DNA from: Lactifluus volemus
Taxonomy: Eukaryota > Basidiomycota > Agaricomycetes > Russulales > Russulaceae
Reading direction: 5' to 3'
Assembly: GCA_022376515.1 (NCBI GenBank)
Contig: WTXI01000022.1
Location: 372,001 to 436,000 of the forward strand
Length of the DNA stretch: 64,000 nt
The notes beneath the pieces were generated by a model that was not told where the DNA came from, searched no databases, and saw only the letters and a program-made list of their open reading frames with translations. Both the position numbers and the translations under genes were made by a program. Of this stretch, positions 36,101 to 46,984 are shown piece by piece (the stretch's first letter is position 1; each line of letters begins with the position of its first letter).

Positions 36101-38116
36101 ACGATTGAAGCATATAACGACTGGTTCTTCTCTGTTGCGTTCTCGCCGGACGGACAGCGTATCGCATCGGCCTCGTATGATGGTACGATTCACGTGTGGG
36201 ATGCTGCAACGGGAGAGGCCTTAGCAGGTTCATTTATTGGGCATACCGATTCGGTAGAATCTGTTACATTCTCACCGGACGGACAGCGCATCGCATCGGC
36301 CTCGAGGGACAACACAATTCGCGTATGGGATGCCGCAACAGGAGAGGCCATAGCAGGCCCATTTACTGGCCACACCGATTGGGTTTACTCTGTTTCATTC
36401 TCGCCGAATGGGCGGTGCATCGCATCAGCCTCGAACGACCAAACAATTCGCGTGTGGGATGCCGCAACAGGAGATGTCATAACAGGTCCGTTTACTGGGG
36501 ACACCGGTTCAGCCTTTTGTGCTGTATTCTCGTCGGACGGGCAAAGCATCGCATCGGCCTCGTCTGATCATACGATTCGCATGTGGGATATTACGACAGG
36601 AGCGGTCGTCGCAGGCCCATTTACAGGACACACAAATTCGGTCGAGGCTATTGCATTCTCGCCGGATGGACAGCGCGTAGTGTCGGCCTCGTCCGATCAC
36701 ACAATTCGAATGTGGGATGTCGCAACAGGAGAGCTCGTAGCAGGTCCATTTACTGGACACACAAAGTCGGTCAACTCTGTGGTATTCTCCCCGGACGGAC
36801 TCCGCGTTGCTTCGGCCTCGGATGATCACACAATCCGTGTGTGGGATGCCGCAACAGGAGACACTGTAGTAGGCCCATTTACTGGACACAGCTATCCAGT
36901 CAGCTCTGTTTCATTTTCACCGGACGGGCAGCGTATCGCCTCGGCGTCATCCGATAACACAATTCGTGTGTGGAATGCCGCAACAGTACTAGAGGACCTA
37001 GTAGCGGGCTATGCTGGGCACACCGATTTGGTCCACTCTGTTGTTTTTTCGCCTGATGGGCAATCCATCGCATCAGCCTCATCCGATCATACAATCCGCG
37101 TGTGGGATGCCGCAACAGGAGAGGTCATAGCGGGCCCGTTTACTGGACACACCTCTTTGGTCAACTCTGTTGCGTTCTCGCCCGACGGGCAGCGCATCGC
37201 ATCAGCCTCGGCCGATTGCACAATTCGCTTGTGGGATGCTGTAACGGGAGAAGTCGCAGCAGGCCCATTTATTGGACATACGTCTTGGGTCTCCTCTGTT
37301 ACATTCTCACGGGATGGCCAATTCATCGCATCAGCCTCGTACGATCTCACAGTTTGCGTGTGGGATGCTGCAACAGGAGAGCTCGTAGCAGGCCCATTCA
37401 CTGGACACACCGATTGCGTCAACTCGGTTGCATTCTCACCAGACAGACGGCGCATCGCATCGGCTTCGACCGATGACACAATTCGCATTTGGGACGCTGC
37501 AACAGGAGAGGTCGTAGTTGGCCCATTTACTGGACAAACCAAGTCTTGGTTTAACTCTGTTGTGTTCTCGCCGGACGGGCAACGCATCGCATCGGCCTCG
37601 GCTGATCACACAGTTTGTGTATGGGATGCCGCAATAGGAGAAGTCGTAGCGGGCCCATTTACCGGACACACCTCATGGGTCAAATATGTTGCATTCTCAC
37701 CAGACGGGCGCCGCATCGCATCGGCCTCGTACGATCACACGGTTTGCGTGTGGGATGCCGCAACAGGAGAGGTTGTAACAGGCCCGCTTACTGGACACAC
37801 CGACTTGGTCCTTTCTGTTGCGTTCTCGCCGGGCGGTCAGCACATTGTCTCATCCTCGAGCGATGGCGTAATTCGTGTAGAGAAGCTCGCAACAGAGGGT
37901 ATCGAGAACGTCCATTTTACCGAGAAGTCTCCGATTAATAACGATGGCTGGATATGCGGGAAAGATGGAGAACTTTTCTTATGGATTCCTGTGCTTCACA
38001 GGCCATGTCTTCATCGACCGAACACTGTCTGGGTTGCAGGCAAACATGAGACCCGGATTGATTTCTCGAACTTTGTGCATGGGTTAAATTGGGCTACGGT
38101 ACATTCATCTAAATAG
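33163..38116 (+). CDS. NACHT-WD40 STAND protein (NLR-like), complete
   Basis: Exons 33163-33220, 33278-33669, 33723-33773, 33836-34040, 34097-34240, about 34290-35825 and 35885-38116, roughly 1.54 thousand residues. After a Thr/Ser/Pro-rich linker and a helical region comes the NACHT NTPase: Walker A LGQAGTGKSSIAHEV (about 34450), Walker B ILIVVDALDE (about 34743), then a winged-helix-type region. The C-terminal half has 14 WD40 repeats of about 43 residues, enough for two seven-bladed propellers, and a conserved tail ending FVHGLNWATV. Such proteins sense a ligand through the propellers and signal in heterokaryon incompatibility or non-self defence (family knowledge). The start ATG is supported by the splice at 33220. 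One junction (34240 to the NACHT exon) is a base out of frame with the obvious 49-50-nt intron. Reading through requires a 23-nt intron or another solution, so the model there is open. Confidence 0.85.
36110..37890 (+). repeat. Tandem array of ~129-bp WD40-coding units (14)
   Basis: Fourteen units follow one another within the last exon of the STAND gene. Each encodes a variant of VAFSPDGQRIASAS-DHTIRVWDAATGE-GPFTGHT. Neighbouring units are very similar in DNA as well as protein, differing mainly at a few propeller-surface positions. This pattern is known for fungal STAND genes whose repeats recombine and diversify. Related units occur at the right edge of the window on the other strand. Confidence 0.9.
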
Positions 38117-38364
38117 AATCAATCGCTTTATTTACGCGGTTGTTGTTGTTCTATATACTGGCTGTATGTTTTTTTTCTTCAAAACCCGTGTCCTTGTCCA
38201 GCCATTGGCTTTCCAAACAAAACCACACCGCAACGCTGTCGTGCCAGTGTTAACTTATGCATGTGATTAGTACGACAATGAGAAGCTAGCATACTTATCT
38301 TTTCTGAGAAGGGAAAGGTACTATAGTAGCAGGTGCTGTAGTGTGGGTATGTGATGGCATCGTC

Positions 38365-38690
38365 CTACCACCCTAGTGCCAAGGAATAGTCAACGAACTG
38401 AGGCATATCAACAATAAATGGTGATAGAAACTTAAGGTAAATCTGTGAAGTATCGTCTGGGGGTGGCCCACTGGCACTGGGATGACCGTTCGCCGGCTGA
38501 TACGATGGTATTTTGGTGGTGAGCGCAGCTGATGAGCCGTGTTCCAGAGATTTGAGAACCTGGAACACCGAACGTGAGAGACTTTGGCATACGAATTCGG
38601 GTATATTCGTAGCTATGGAAGCTATGGGGAAAAGCTCAGGTAAGAGGAGAAAGAGAGGTTGAGAGCAACGATAAACATCGGCTACTAGGC
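38365..38690 (-). CDS. Possible 3' exon of an unidentified gene
   Basis: Open for about 108 codons without an initiating ATG, ending FVDYSLALGW and a stop at 38365. An AG acceptor lies at its upstream end near 38690. The composition looks coding (a hydrophobic start LFLLLPELFPIASI, then SLSRSVFQVLKSLE). I do not recognise the family and found no upstream exon with certainty. Confidence 0.25.
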
Positions 38691-41165
38691 GTTATAAAAG
38701 CATCGCAGCTACACCTCCCGCCTCACCACAGACTGTCCAGCCCATTCCTATATCCTTGGTTTGGATTAAAGTGTGCAATAGATTGACTGGAATAGCTTGG
38801 GGGAATGGTGTTTTCAGTGAGAGAGCACCGGCCCCGGCGGTCCGTGACCCGTGACCCTGTGGTCGCTACGATTCCTGGTGAGGTAACCGTAACCGCGGCG
38901 TTCAGTGACTGGACCACCTCGAGACACCTCGGCCGTCGTCGAGTAGAAGATGAGGATCGTCTGCATTTAAGAGGCGGGACACATTGTCACAGTGGCAGAC
39001 AAGCCCACTGGCAGGCGGGCGAAGTCTACGAACTTTCACGGCGCGGACAGACGTCATAAACAAGATGCATGGTATCCTTGTATCTTGGTATCCAATCTAC
39101 GCCGCTATCCCCCATTTCTCAGTGAAAGTACCGCTGTCACTGTTTGATCGAGTCCTGGCCTCTATCGAGCAGTAGTGCTCGCCTTGACAACGCCCCAAGA
39201 CGGGATTGTCAATGTCATCGGCACCCCCAAGGGCGACCCGGCGTGAATAACGAACGCTCCCCGTTGGGGGCGTTTGCCCGCAGCCGTCAACTATGATACT
39301 ATTCAGTTTCTTGCACCCGGCCCAACCCTCTTTTTACTTAGTTAAATTAGTCTCTCGCGTGAGTGACATACTAGTCCCGCGCCATGTGCAGACCGAGCGG
39401 CCGTGTCGGGCTGCAATCGAGTCTAGCATAATTGCCTTGTTATTGATAAAATACTCCACATGGACAGTCGAGTGGGCATCGCATTTTCGGCCTCACTATT
39501 CGTTTTTTCTCATCCCGGCCTCGGGCTTTCCCGCTCCTTTTCTTCGCCTCGCGCGTTTGTTATCTTCGCGCTCTAACATACTCATGCTAAAGCCCTACTA
39601 GTACAGTACGGCTAGCGTAACAACGCGTGGCGGTGGTGTTCAACTTCGAAGCTGTGCAGTTCAGCGGTGCCTGTAGCATACATTGCCACCCTCAAGAATT
39701 TCGTAGAATGACTGCGCACACGCCCCGGAGCGATCAATGATTCCGAAGCCGAGCATCCCCATTTCTGCATAAAAGCATGGCCTACTGTATCAACTAACCA
39801 GCATTTGCTGTGTAGCGCTATGTTGGCTCGCTTAAGCTCGGGTAGCTCCGGGTAGCTCGCCTGGGTTACGGCGTTGTTTGCTGACCGGGATTTCCGAGTC
39901 CGTTACGCTCATCGAAAAATTCTGAGGGGAAGAATGATTTCAGATTTACGGTAGTGCCCTGTGTATATAGCAGTTATCCTAGGCTCTTTTTTTTACCTTT
40001 CCGATCGTCGATACCAGGCTGAAACAATGCGATGGTGTAAATGAGGGAATATTGGGGAATATTATGGAACCATAGGTAGTGGCTCGCGCGGGATCTGACC
40101 ATGCTATGAGAGGCTCTGCTCCAAGCTGAGGTCAACCTCTCGTTGTGCTTCCGGGCGTGGCTCTGTGCGTCGCCCAAAGGTCAAACGCATCAGCCCGTAT
40201 TTCATCACACTTGAATAGAACCGGTCTCCTGATGGGATGTTATTGGTCCTACGGCCGGCAGAGCCGCCTGAAACCTCTGCTCTGTTTCTACCGTTGTCGG
40301 TACGCCTGCAAGAGCAGAGTTTTGCTCACGGACGTTCAACACGAGGCGAGATACCAGAGTAGTGGAGAGCCTGTACAACCAGAAATGAGCCCCCTGAAGC
40401 AGATAAGTGAGGCAAGAGTGATCAACACAAACACGTTCGTTGAGGTTGAAGTCGAATTTTTCAGTGAGGGCTGTTATTTGGCAGAAGCGAAGTGTGAAAT
40501 GAGGGTCCAGTAACACAATGCACGATAACGAACCGGGGCAAACTAGGTAAGGTGTAGGCTTAGAATGGGATCACAATGCGAGGAGATGCGATGCTGGCGT
40601 ACCCGAAACATCAAAATATTTCCTAGATTCATGATAGAGAGTACCCTTCAAGAACTGTTAACATCGAGTCGACGAATACAAGAATGGTCCATACGAGAAG
40701 TACATGGTCCCTAACATAGATGATTAGCTTCGGTGGATAGGTTAGCTAGTTCGACGCACCATCTCGTACCATCACATCGAATAAGCATCCACCTCTGCCA
40801 ATTGTAAATGCCTTGTACAAAGTGAGGGAAAATATGACGATGTCATAAAGGAGCACGCCCATCCATGATAAAGCACCGTCTGTGTCATCGAGTTATTGCG
40901 GCCGCAGCAACTGCTACCTACTAGTAGCAACTTACATAGACCCCTAATACCAAGGCGACACAGGTCATACCGGTAACCCGTCACCATGTAGATTCAATCA
41001 CTTACTCGACTGTTGACATCCCCTGATTACAGCCACGAACACCAGATACAACTATGTTTGTTTCGCCACTGCCAGTGAGGCGACTGCTTGCGGCCATCAT
41101 CAACTTCGCAAACAAAGTCGTGATACGTATGTGCATTATCAAAGGTCCGGAAAAGAAAGACGTAC
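38691..41165. other. Intergenic 2.5 kb, no gene seen
   Basis: Short frames only. No repeats, RNA genes or mobile-element ends were recognised. The left part may contain upstream exons of the unidentified minus-strand gene at 38365-38690. Confidence 0.35.
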
Positions 41166-41737
41166 AGATCCGTTAATAGTCGACCCGAAGCCAGCCCCCA
41201 AGAGAAAACACAGGACGCGGATACTTCTGCCGTACAACGCATAAACGCGAATTAGGCAGAGGGCTTCATATTACTAGTCAAGTTTGTGGAACGAGTGAAA
41301 TGGTATCGAACATACTGCCAATGAGGACCTGTAGAATGATATTAAAGTTCTCGTGGAACGCATGAATTTTCTGACAGCTACGATCGGATGAGTATCTCTT
41401 CATAAGGATATCATGATGCGCGTGGAGGTAACTTACAACTTTTCTGGGTCAAGACCAGGGACAGCTAACCTCAAATAAGGACAACCGAAGGACGCACCGA
41501 GACTTCCCCTGGGACAAAATATGTCATGACAAGTGGGAGGTGTCCAAACAAAGGAAGGTAGCGATTGAGAAAACAGGTCAATGTAAACCATCCTTGTTTA
41601 TTGTGTGGTGGCCATAGGAACCGAATTTCCCGGGGTAATGTGAGCATATAGTCGTAATACAGTATCACTAATAACCCAGTATGCAGGACAAATGTTGAGT
41701 TCGGATTTGAGGTTGACATTTGACTAGTGGTACTCAC
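41166..41737 (-). pseudogene. DUF6533-like multi-pass membrane protein, exon remnants
   Basis: Two stretches are characteristic of the basidiomycete DUF6533 family. One is YYDYMLTLPREIRFLWPP followed by FTLTCFLNRYLPLF (41515-41690). The other is LCLIRVYALYGRSIRVL (41166-41263). Between them lie short candidate exons (41464-41437, GLDPEKL; 41329-41317), but the phases do not agree over the whole chain and no N-terminal exon was found. It could be a decayed copy or a real gene whose introns I could not resolve. The function of this membrane family is unknown to me. Confidence 0.45.
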
Positions 41738-43978
41738 CTATGGCTGAGACATTGAAAATGGAGTTGAGGTACCTATAATGAATAATTATGAATGGAGGGA
41801 GAGCCTCAGAGGTCAGAGCCACGTACGCATACTCCCCAGGGTGTGGACCAAGGTTGATGTCGGCAAAGGACATAGCTGGCACGACTGGCGACTACCTCCT
41901 GTAAAGAAAACAGTGCCGCAACTCAGAGTTGAGATTATATGTATTCGTAACACAGACAATGCATGCTAGCCCGTGGATGCGGTAAGCGTAGTTTAGATTT
42001 GATGGGCACAGGTCAAGCAAAGGAACATGTCAGTGGGAACATGATGGGATCACCCTTCCAGAAAGGATAGTCACTTGTTGCCTTGGAGAATCTCAGACTT
42101 GTGAGTGTCATTTCCAGGAACGATAGGACATATGGGGAAGCACCACACTTTGCCTTTCGCGACGGTAGACTAATACAAGCATGGCATTACTCACATTACT
42201 TGCCAATCATTGCGGAGGTCCAGAATAGTAGCAGCATGTCGTTCTGAATATAGGGCAGCGAATTGCTTGCCTGGATAGTGCATGGCGCAAGTCAACGATA
42301 GAGACAGCTGGTCACGGTTGTGGCCAGTCGACGGTCGCCGGTTAGAGTTCAGCTTCCGATCAACCGTGTTCGCACGTGCTCAGCGCTCTCGGCCGCTCTA
42401 CTTTAAACTCCTAAACTTAGAGCGACTAGTCCTTTGTACCTTTGCCCGATCTTTAACTTACCACTTGTGTGCCTTGGCTTAACGTTCAAGGAAGGACACG
42501 ACATGAAACAGTGGGAAGCTTGGTGGTAATTGTGCTATGGACACCACGACTGGCCAACCCTGGGTCTAGAAACGTGAACTTCTACTGGACGCCTACCCGA
42601 CAGTTCATGCACCTTCATGATTCCCCTTGGGCAACCAGCGACTTGTAACCACCGCAGATTCAGGAGGAGGATTAGGCTGAAACCTGCATGTTGGATTCCC
42701 CCAATCGGCATGCAGAAGCAAGGACGGTTTCGGACGCTTGCTATAGCGAGGGTCACTTTAGCGTGGGGAGAAATTCGTTGGTACAGTTTCAAGGCCGCGG
42801 CTAATCTGCGTGCCAGGTCTCGGCCCAGATCATAACTGATCTTCTACGGAACTCTTATTCCCGAGCGTCATGCGAGGGCATAATAGGCCCATACAGTCTA
42901 GAGATAGCAAATGACAGAGATAACTTTGTACAGTGGGATCATTGAAAATCGTTTACGACAAGAGTTTTGCCACCGGTCTGTCACCCTTTCACACTCCGAT
43001 TGCAAGTGGGACTCCGAAAACCGGAATTGGGGCAGCCATGTCCTCCGTCGAGTTACCTTGAATGCCTATCTCACCTCGAGTCCATCACCCTTCTTTTCCC
43101 CGTATGGCCCTCCTCTACTCGGCACTGTGCGCACATACGATATCGTTGGGCTGGAAGACCACTTTCGAGGCGCCCCCACGATACATCACCACCGGACCTA
43201 CCGCCGCGTCTGCTGGTGTTGTATGTAGGCATGCTTCTCCTCGCCGTACTGTACATTCACCGTCTCTGGTAAACGGCTAATAGAACTGCGGTGATCTATG
43301 ATAGGGAATCCTATGAGGTATGTAGTCACTCAAAAAATGTATCCTAAAGCTGGTTAGATGATATCACACCCAGCTCTTAACCCTAACCTGATGACGACTT
43401 TGTTGCTAAGACCATACAAATTGATCGGGATAAAGATTTTGCCTCAAAAGCGCAATATTCCCTTCTTCGTCTCTTTCATCTCGAGGCTGCGCCATGTGTG
43501 GACATTGATGTAACTAGCGATCTGGCTGGAATTTGCAGATAACTGTGAGGCCCGACATGGCCAAAGGCCTCATTCGGAGGACGACGCTATAAGTTTAAGG
43601 AATTCGATTACTGACATATGGTCAGATGAATTTTCCTGCCATTTCCTCTACACGCACAAATGGACGGTTCATGCCAGTGGTTTCTATTAGCATGAATCAC
43701 CCATTCGAGTGTGATACGATTATGATCGATTTACTCGACGCGGCGTTTGGTTGCCTCAAAGACAGGAGTCAAGTTCTCCCTTCCGAGGGGCACTCGTTCT
43801 CCTTAACAAGTTTTCTGGTGCTGCATGAGGATCTTTTGAGCTGAAAATTTGAGGTTTCTAGCACAAAATATCCCAACACTAATACCCGGACCGACAGAAA
43901 CCTCACTGCCACTATCATGCTGGCAGTCATCCGAGAATGCAAGGCTGAGGACGAATACACCTTATCGTTCTAGGTTCT
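41738..43978. other. Intergenic 2.2 kb, no assigned gene
   Basis: Contains only short frames on both strands. A TTAACCCTAACC at about 43378 resembles two telomere repeats but is isolated. The region belongs to the accessory half of the window. Confidence 0.35.
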
Positions 43979-44281
43979 TGAGGGCTGTGCATGGGATGCC
44001 CCTTTTTTTTGACCTATTGACTCACCTGAAGGTTGAAATGGACAGGAAGGCCATCGTATCCAGCTTTGATGCGCTAATGGAAACCGTTAGGCATATCGAA
44101 GCCCGATATGACAAATTTGAAGCCGAGGACATATGCGAGTCCGTACACGACATCCTACAAGACGACACATCTCCGTCAGCGCCGACGCTGGTCGTTCCTC
44201 GTCAGTTCCACCCAGTATTCAGAGGACGCGCTGTGCTTCGCTACCATCCCAGGTGGCTGGACTGGAGTTGTAAAGCAAGGT
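43979..44281 (+). CDS. Possible exon of an unidentified protein
   Basis: An open stretch of about 100 codons is bounded by an AG acceptor (before 43974) and a GT donor (GTATGT at 44281). It contains KVEMDRKAIVSSFDALMETV and HIEARYDKFEAEDICESV, which read like an alpha-helical domain. No start codon, family or partner exon was recognised. It may be a remnant. Confidence 0.25.
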
Positions 44282-44567
44282 ATGTGATAAGCGAGCTGCG
44301 TGGGAGGCTACGTGGGAGGGTTTGTTCGTTATGACATCCAGGATACCATCTGCTCATAGACTGTGCATCGCGCAGTCACTGTACGATGATCGAAGGTAGT
44401 ACTATTCAGCCACTGGCCTTGATATTATCGTCGACATTTGCCATCTGTTTATCTAGTATACAGTACCTGATTACTGAGTCTAAAGAATGCAAGTTTTTGT
44501 TTGGCAAGACGAGTTGTGGTCCTTCCCCACATCAGCGATAAAAAGTCGCAGGCCTTGCCTCTCCCTC

Positions 44568-45852
44568 CTACGCTTGCGCATCTGTGGAATGTACCAATCT
44601 TTTACCTGCCTCGCCTATACGCACAACAAGGCACAATTCCCCACTCATCATTTCAAGCCATCCCCTCTTGTAATCAACTTCAGCATATGGGGTCTCCAGA
44701 TTGTTGAAGTCCGTTCGTGGCATCACCCATGTCAATTCTTCATACGCGGGGATCTCGATTCCTCCCTGATCATTCATGAATTCGTCCATGTTATAGTTCT
44801 CGCGGAGAACCACAGAGACGGGTTCGTGGTCGAGGAGAGTACCAAAATGATCCTCATCGTCACCATCGCTTTCATAATAAAGGCATAGGGTCGGTTCAAG
44901 TCCAAGTTTGCGCAGGCTCTGGTAGATAGTTGCATCGATTCCCCTCAGCTGACCGTAGACGGGTCCAAGCCTGTCCTTCACTTGGTACACGTTTCGGAGT
45001 CCAAACCCGAGCGTACCCCCATCGGGGAGGAACTCTGGGTTCTCGAGAAGATCCACGAATCTTGAACCAAACGTCCCCTCTTTTTCTTCTCGAGGAAAGG
45101 AAGGGGGTTCCGACACCAAGTCCTTCACAGAAGCAGGTTCACCCTCATCAAAGTAGAGATTATACGTCGACATGACACGATGGCCGGATGTCACGGGCAA
45201 AACCTCGCACTTGACGTTGCCGAAAAATGCAGCGTAGGCTATCGACTCGGAAGCTGCCGGTGCGGTTGATAGCGCGGTGGAGGGGTCGAACGTCCATTCT
45301 TGGCCGTCCAGCCGAAAAGCCAGAACACCGCCCTCGGAGGATGTTGGAAAGGCAACGACAAGGGAGCCGAACTGGTTTTCTCTGCGTGGAATATCGACGC
45401 GGGACTTGAAGACTGACCCCTTACCTGGGTAGTAACTTAGTGCCTGCTAAGAGTGGATGTGGATCAGACGCACTGTACACGTTGAGCTCGTATAGCTCGA
45501 TGTTTATTTGACGGGTCGAGTCAGTTCCCTCGAGGAGGTAGTTGCGCACGATCTTGATGAGATCAGTGTGATGAGGCACCAGCCATGGGGAAACGCTGTT
45601 GCTTTCAATCTTTCTGCGTTTGCGGCGAGTTTCATCCGCCACTTTATCAGAGATAGTGGGTTCACAAATCTGTGCAAGCTGCTCTAGTTCTTCAGGGGTC
45701 GCATTCGCGAGGTTGACATGTCTATGAATTGAACGTCGGTATGGGGTGGGTGATAGCATCAGCATATACGAACCTAGTGCCTTTGGGGGTTTTGTAAATG
45801 AGATAGAAATGTGATGGGGGAAGTTGCAGCGCATCAGGAAGTTGTGTTGTGG
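44568..45852 (-). CDS. 2OG-Fe(II) oxygenase-like protein, probable loss of iron ligands, 5' end not found
   Basis: Three exons (45852-45774, 45721-45474, 45424-44568) join in frame to about 394 codons, but no initiator exon was found. The sequence matches the fungal prolyl-4-hydroxylase-like family: INIELYELNVYSKGSVFKSR, GSLVVAFPTSSEGGVL and EVLPVTSGHRVMSTYNLYFD. Active members carry an H-x-D pair after FKS/FKP and a distal His in a C-E-H-E-V-type segment. Here the first is R-V-D (near 45410) and the distal position reads KCEV, so both ligand histidines look replaced. The gene may be a catalytically dead relative or a decaying copy. The retrotransposon begins just upstream (about 46.1 kb), which may have removed its first exon. 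Confidence 0.6.
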
Positions 45853-46074
45853 CTAGGTAGGCCTAGGTAGTTAGGGTAGCAGTTGTAGCACTGTAGGCAA
45901 GTGCCAAATTGTAAGACTTCCGTACGTGAGTAGTCTCGAGCGTTAGAAAGTCTGTAGTAGTATAGATTAGATGAATAGATATGATTTGGACTTGAAAACC
46001 CCTTAAGAGCACTACACAACTGAACCAGCCAAAACTGCGATTCTTTATTGTGAATACTTCGTAAAAGGGTAAGT

Positions 46075-46792
46075 CTGCCTTCCATCAGGGAAGGCAGGCG
46101 ATATAAATACATGTTCTACTACCCTAGATCTACAATAATCATAGTCCAATCTGTCGCGATCAAGAGGATCGCGACGTGTTTCACTTATTTATGAAACATC
46201 TTTGTAATTGCACAGTTTTCACGCGCCTCAGTGATCTAGGGTACTTAATATATTTGTTGCAGGTCGCCCTATCGGGGTGCTCTACTATAATCAATGTGCA
46301 GTGCTTGCAGGGTGTCGCAGCGTTGCTTAATTGCTTGTTATCTAGGCGGACCGGGCTGGCTGTGTCATTTGGTGCGAGACGCGACTAAGCTCTCGGGTCG
46401 GACCGCCCGTGCCGTGGGCACGACAATCTTTAAAAGCGATATCCTTTATCGCTTTGTCATATATCAATAAGATCTTAGATCATGTTTCATATGAGGCACT
46501 CTTGTTTCAGTGTGCATAGAATTTTATATCTTAATTGTGAGGCCTGACTACCTCATGTTCATATTCTCTCTGGCTCAAGCTTGGTATGAGCTCGAGCCGG
46601 TCCGGGGGGGCCGCTCACGCGACTTCCGACGTGCTGACGCGTCATGCGACACCAGCCTCGAGCCGGCCCGTGTTATACAGATTGCTTAGGATCGAAGATC
46701 CTAAGCAGTACTTTATCTTAACGCTTCACACGGGTATTTAATAGATCAGATGTGACTTTAGTTAGTATGGCGTCCATTAGGGGCGCCTTACA
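46075..46792 (-). repeat. LTR-like 3' terminal region rich in perfect hairpins
   Basis: It starts on the minus strand with TGTAAGGCGCC directly after a purine tract, as an LTR should. Its far end is not defined because no second copy is present for comparison; 46075 is an approximation. It contains five perfect short inverted repeats: 46075-46097, 46153-46175, 46178-46197, 46434-46454 and 46684-46706. Confidence 0.5.
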
Positions 46793-46984
46793 CCCTCCCC
46801 CACAAGAATAGACTCAGGGGTCAATTGATGTAGATCAGGGCTGAGTGATAACATTGCCGATGATATCATTGACGCAGATAGGTAGTGCGTTTGTAACGCG
46901 GTAGTGAGTACAAAGATAAGATAGGAAAATGAAGGCACAGTCTGAGGCAAGTATCCCCGGGATAAGCTGATTCTTTCGATCGCA

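Noticed and set aside
36190..37700. Long open frames antisense to the WD40 repeats
   Set aside because: Shadow frames created by the repetitive coding sequence; the sense frame carries the domain.
43372..43392. Telomere-like TTAACCCTAACC
   Set aside because: Only about two units, isolated inside unremarkable sequence; not enough for an interstitial telomere call.
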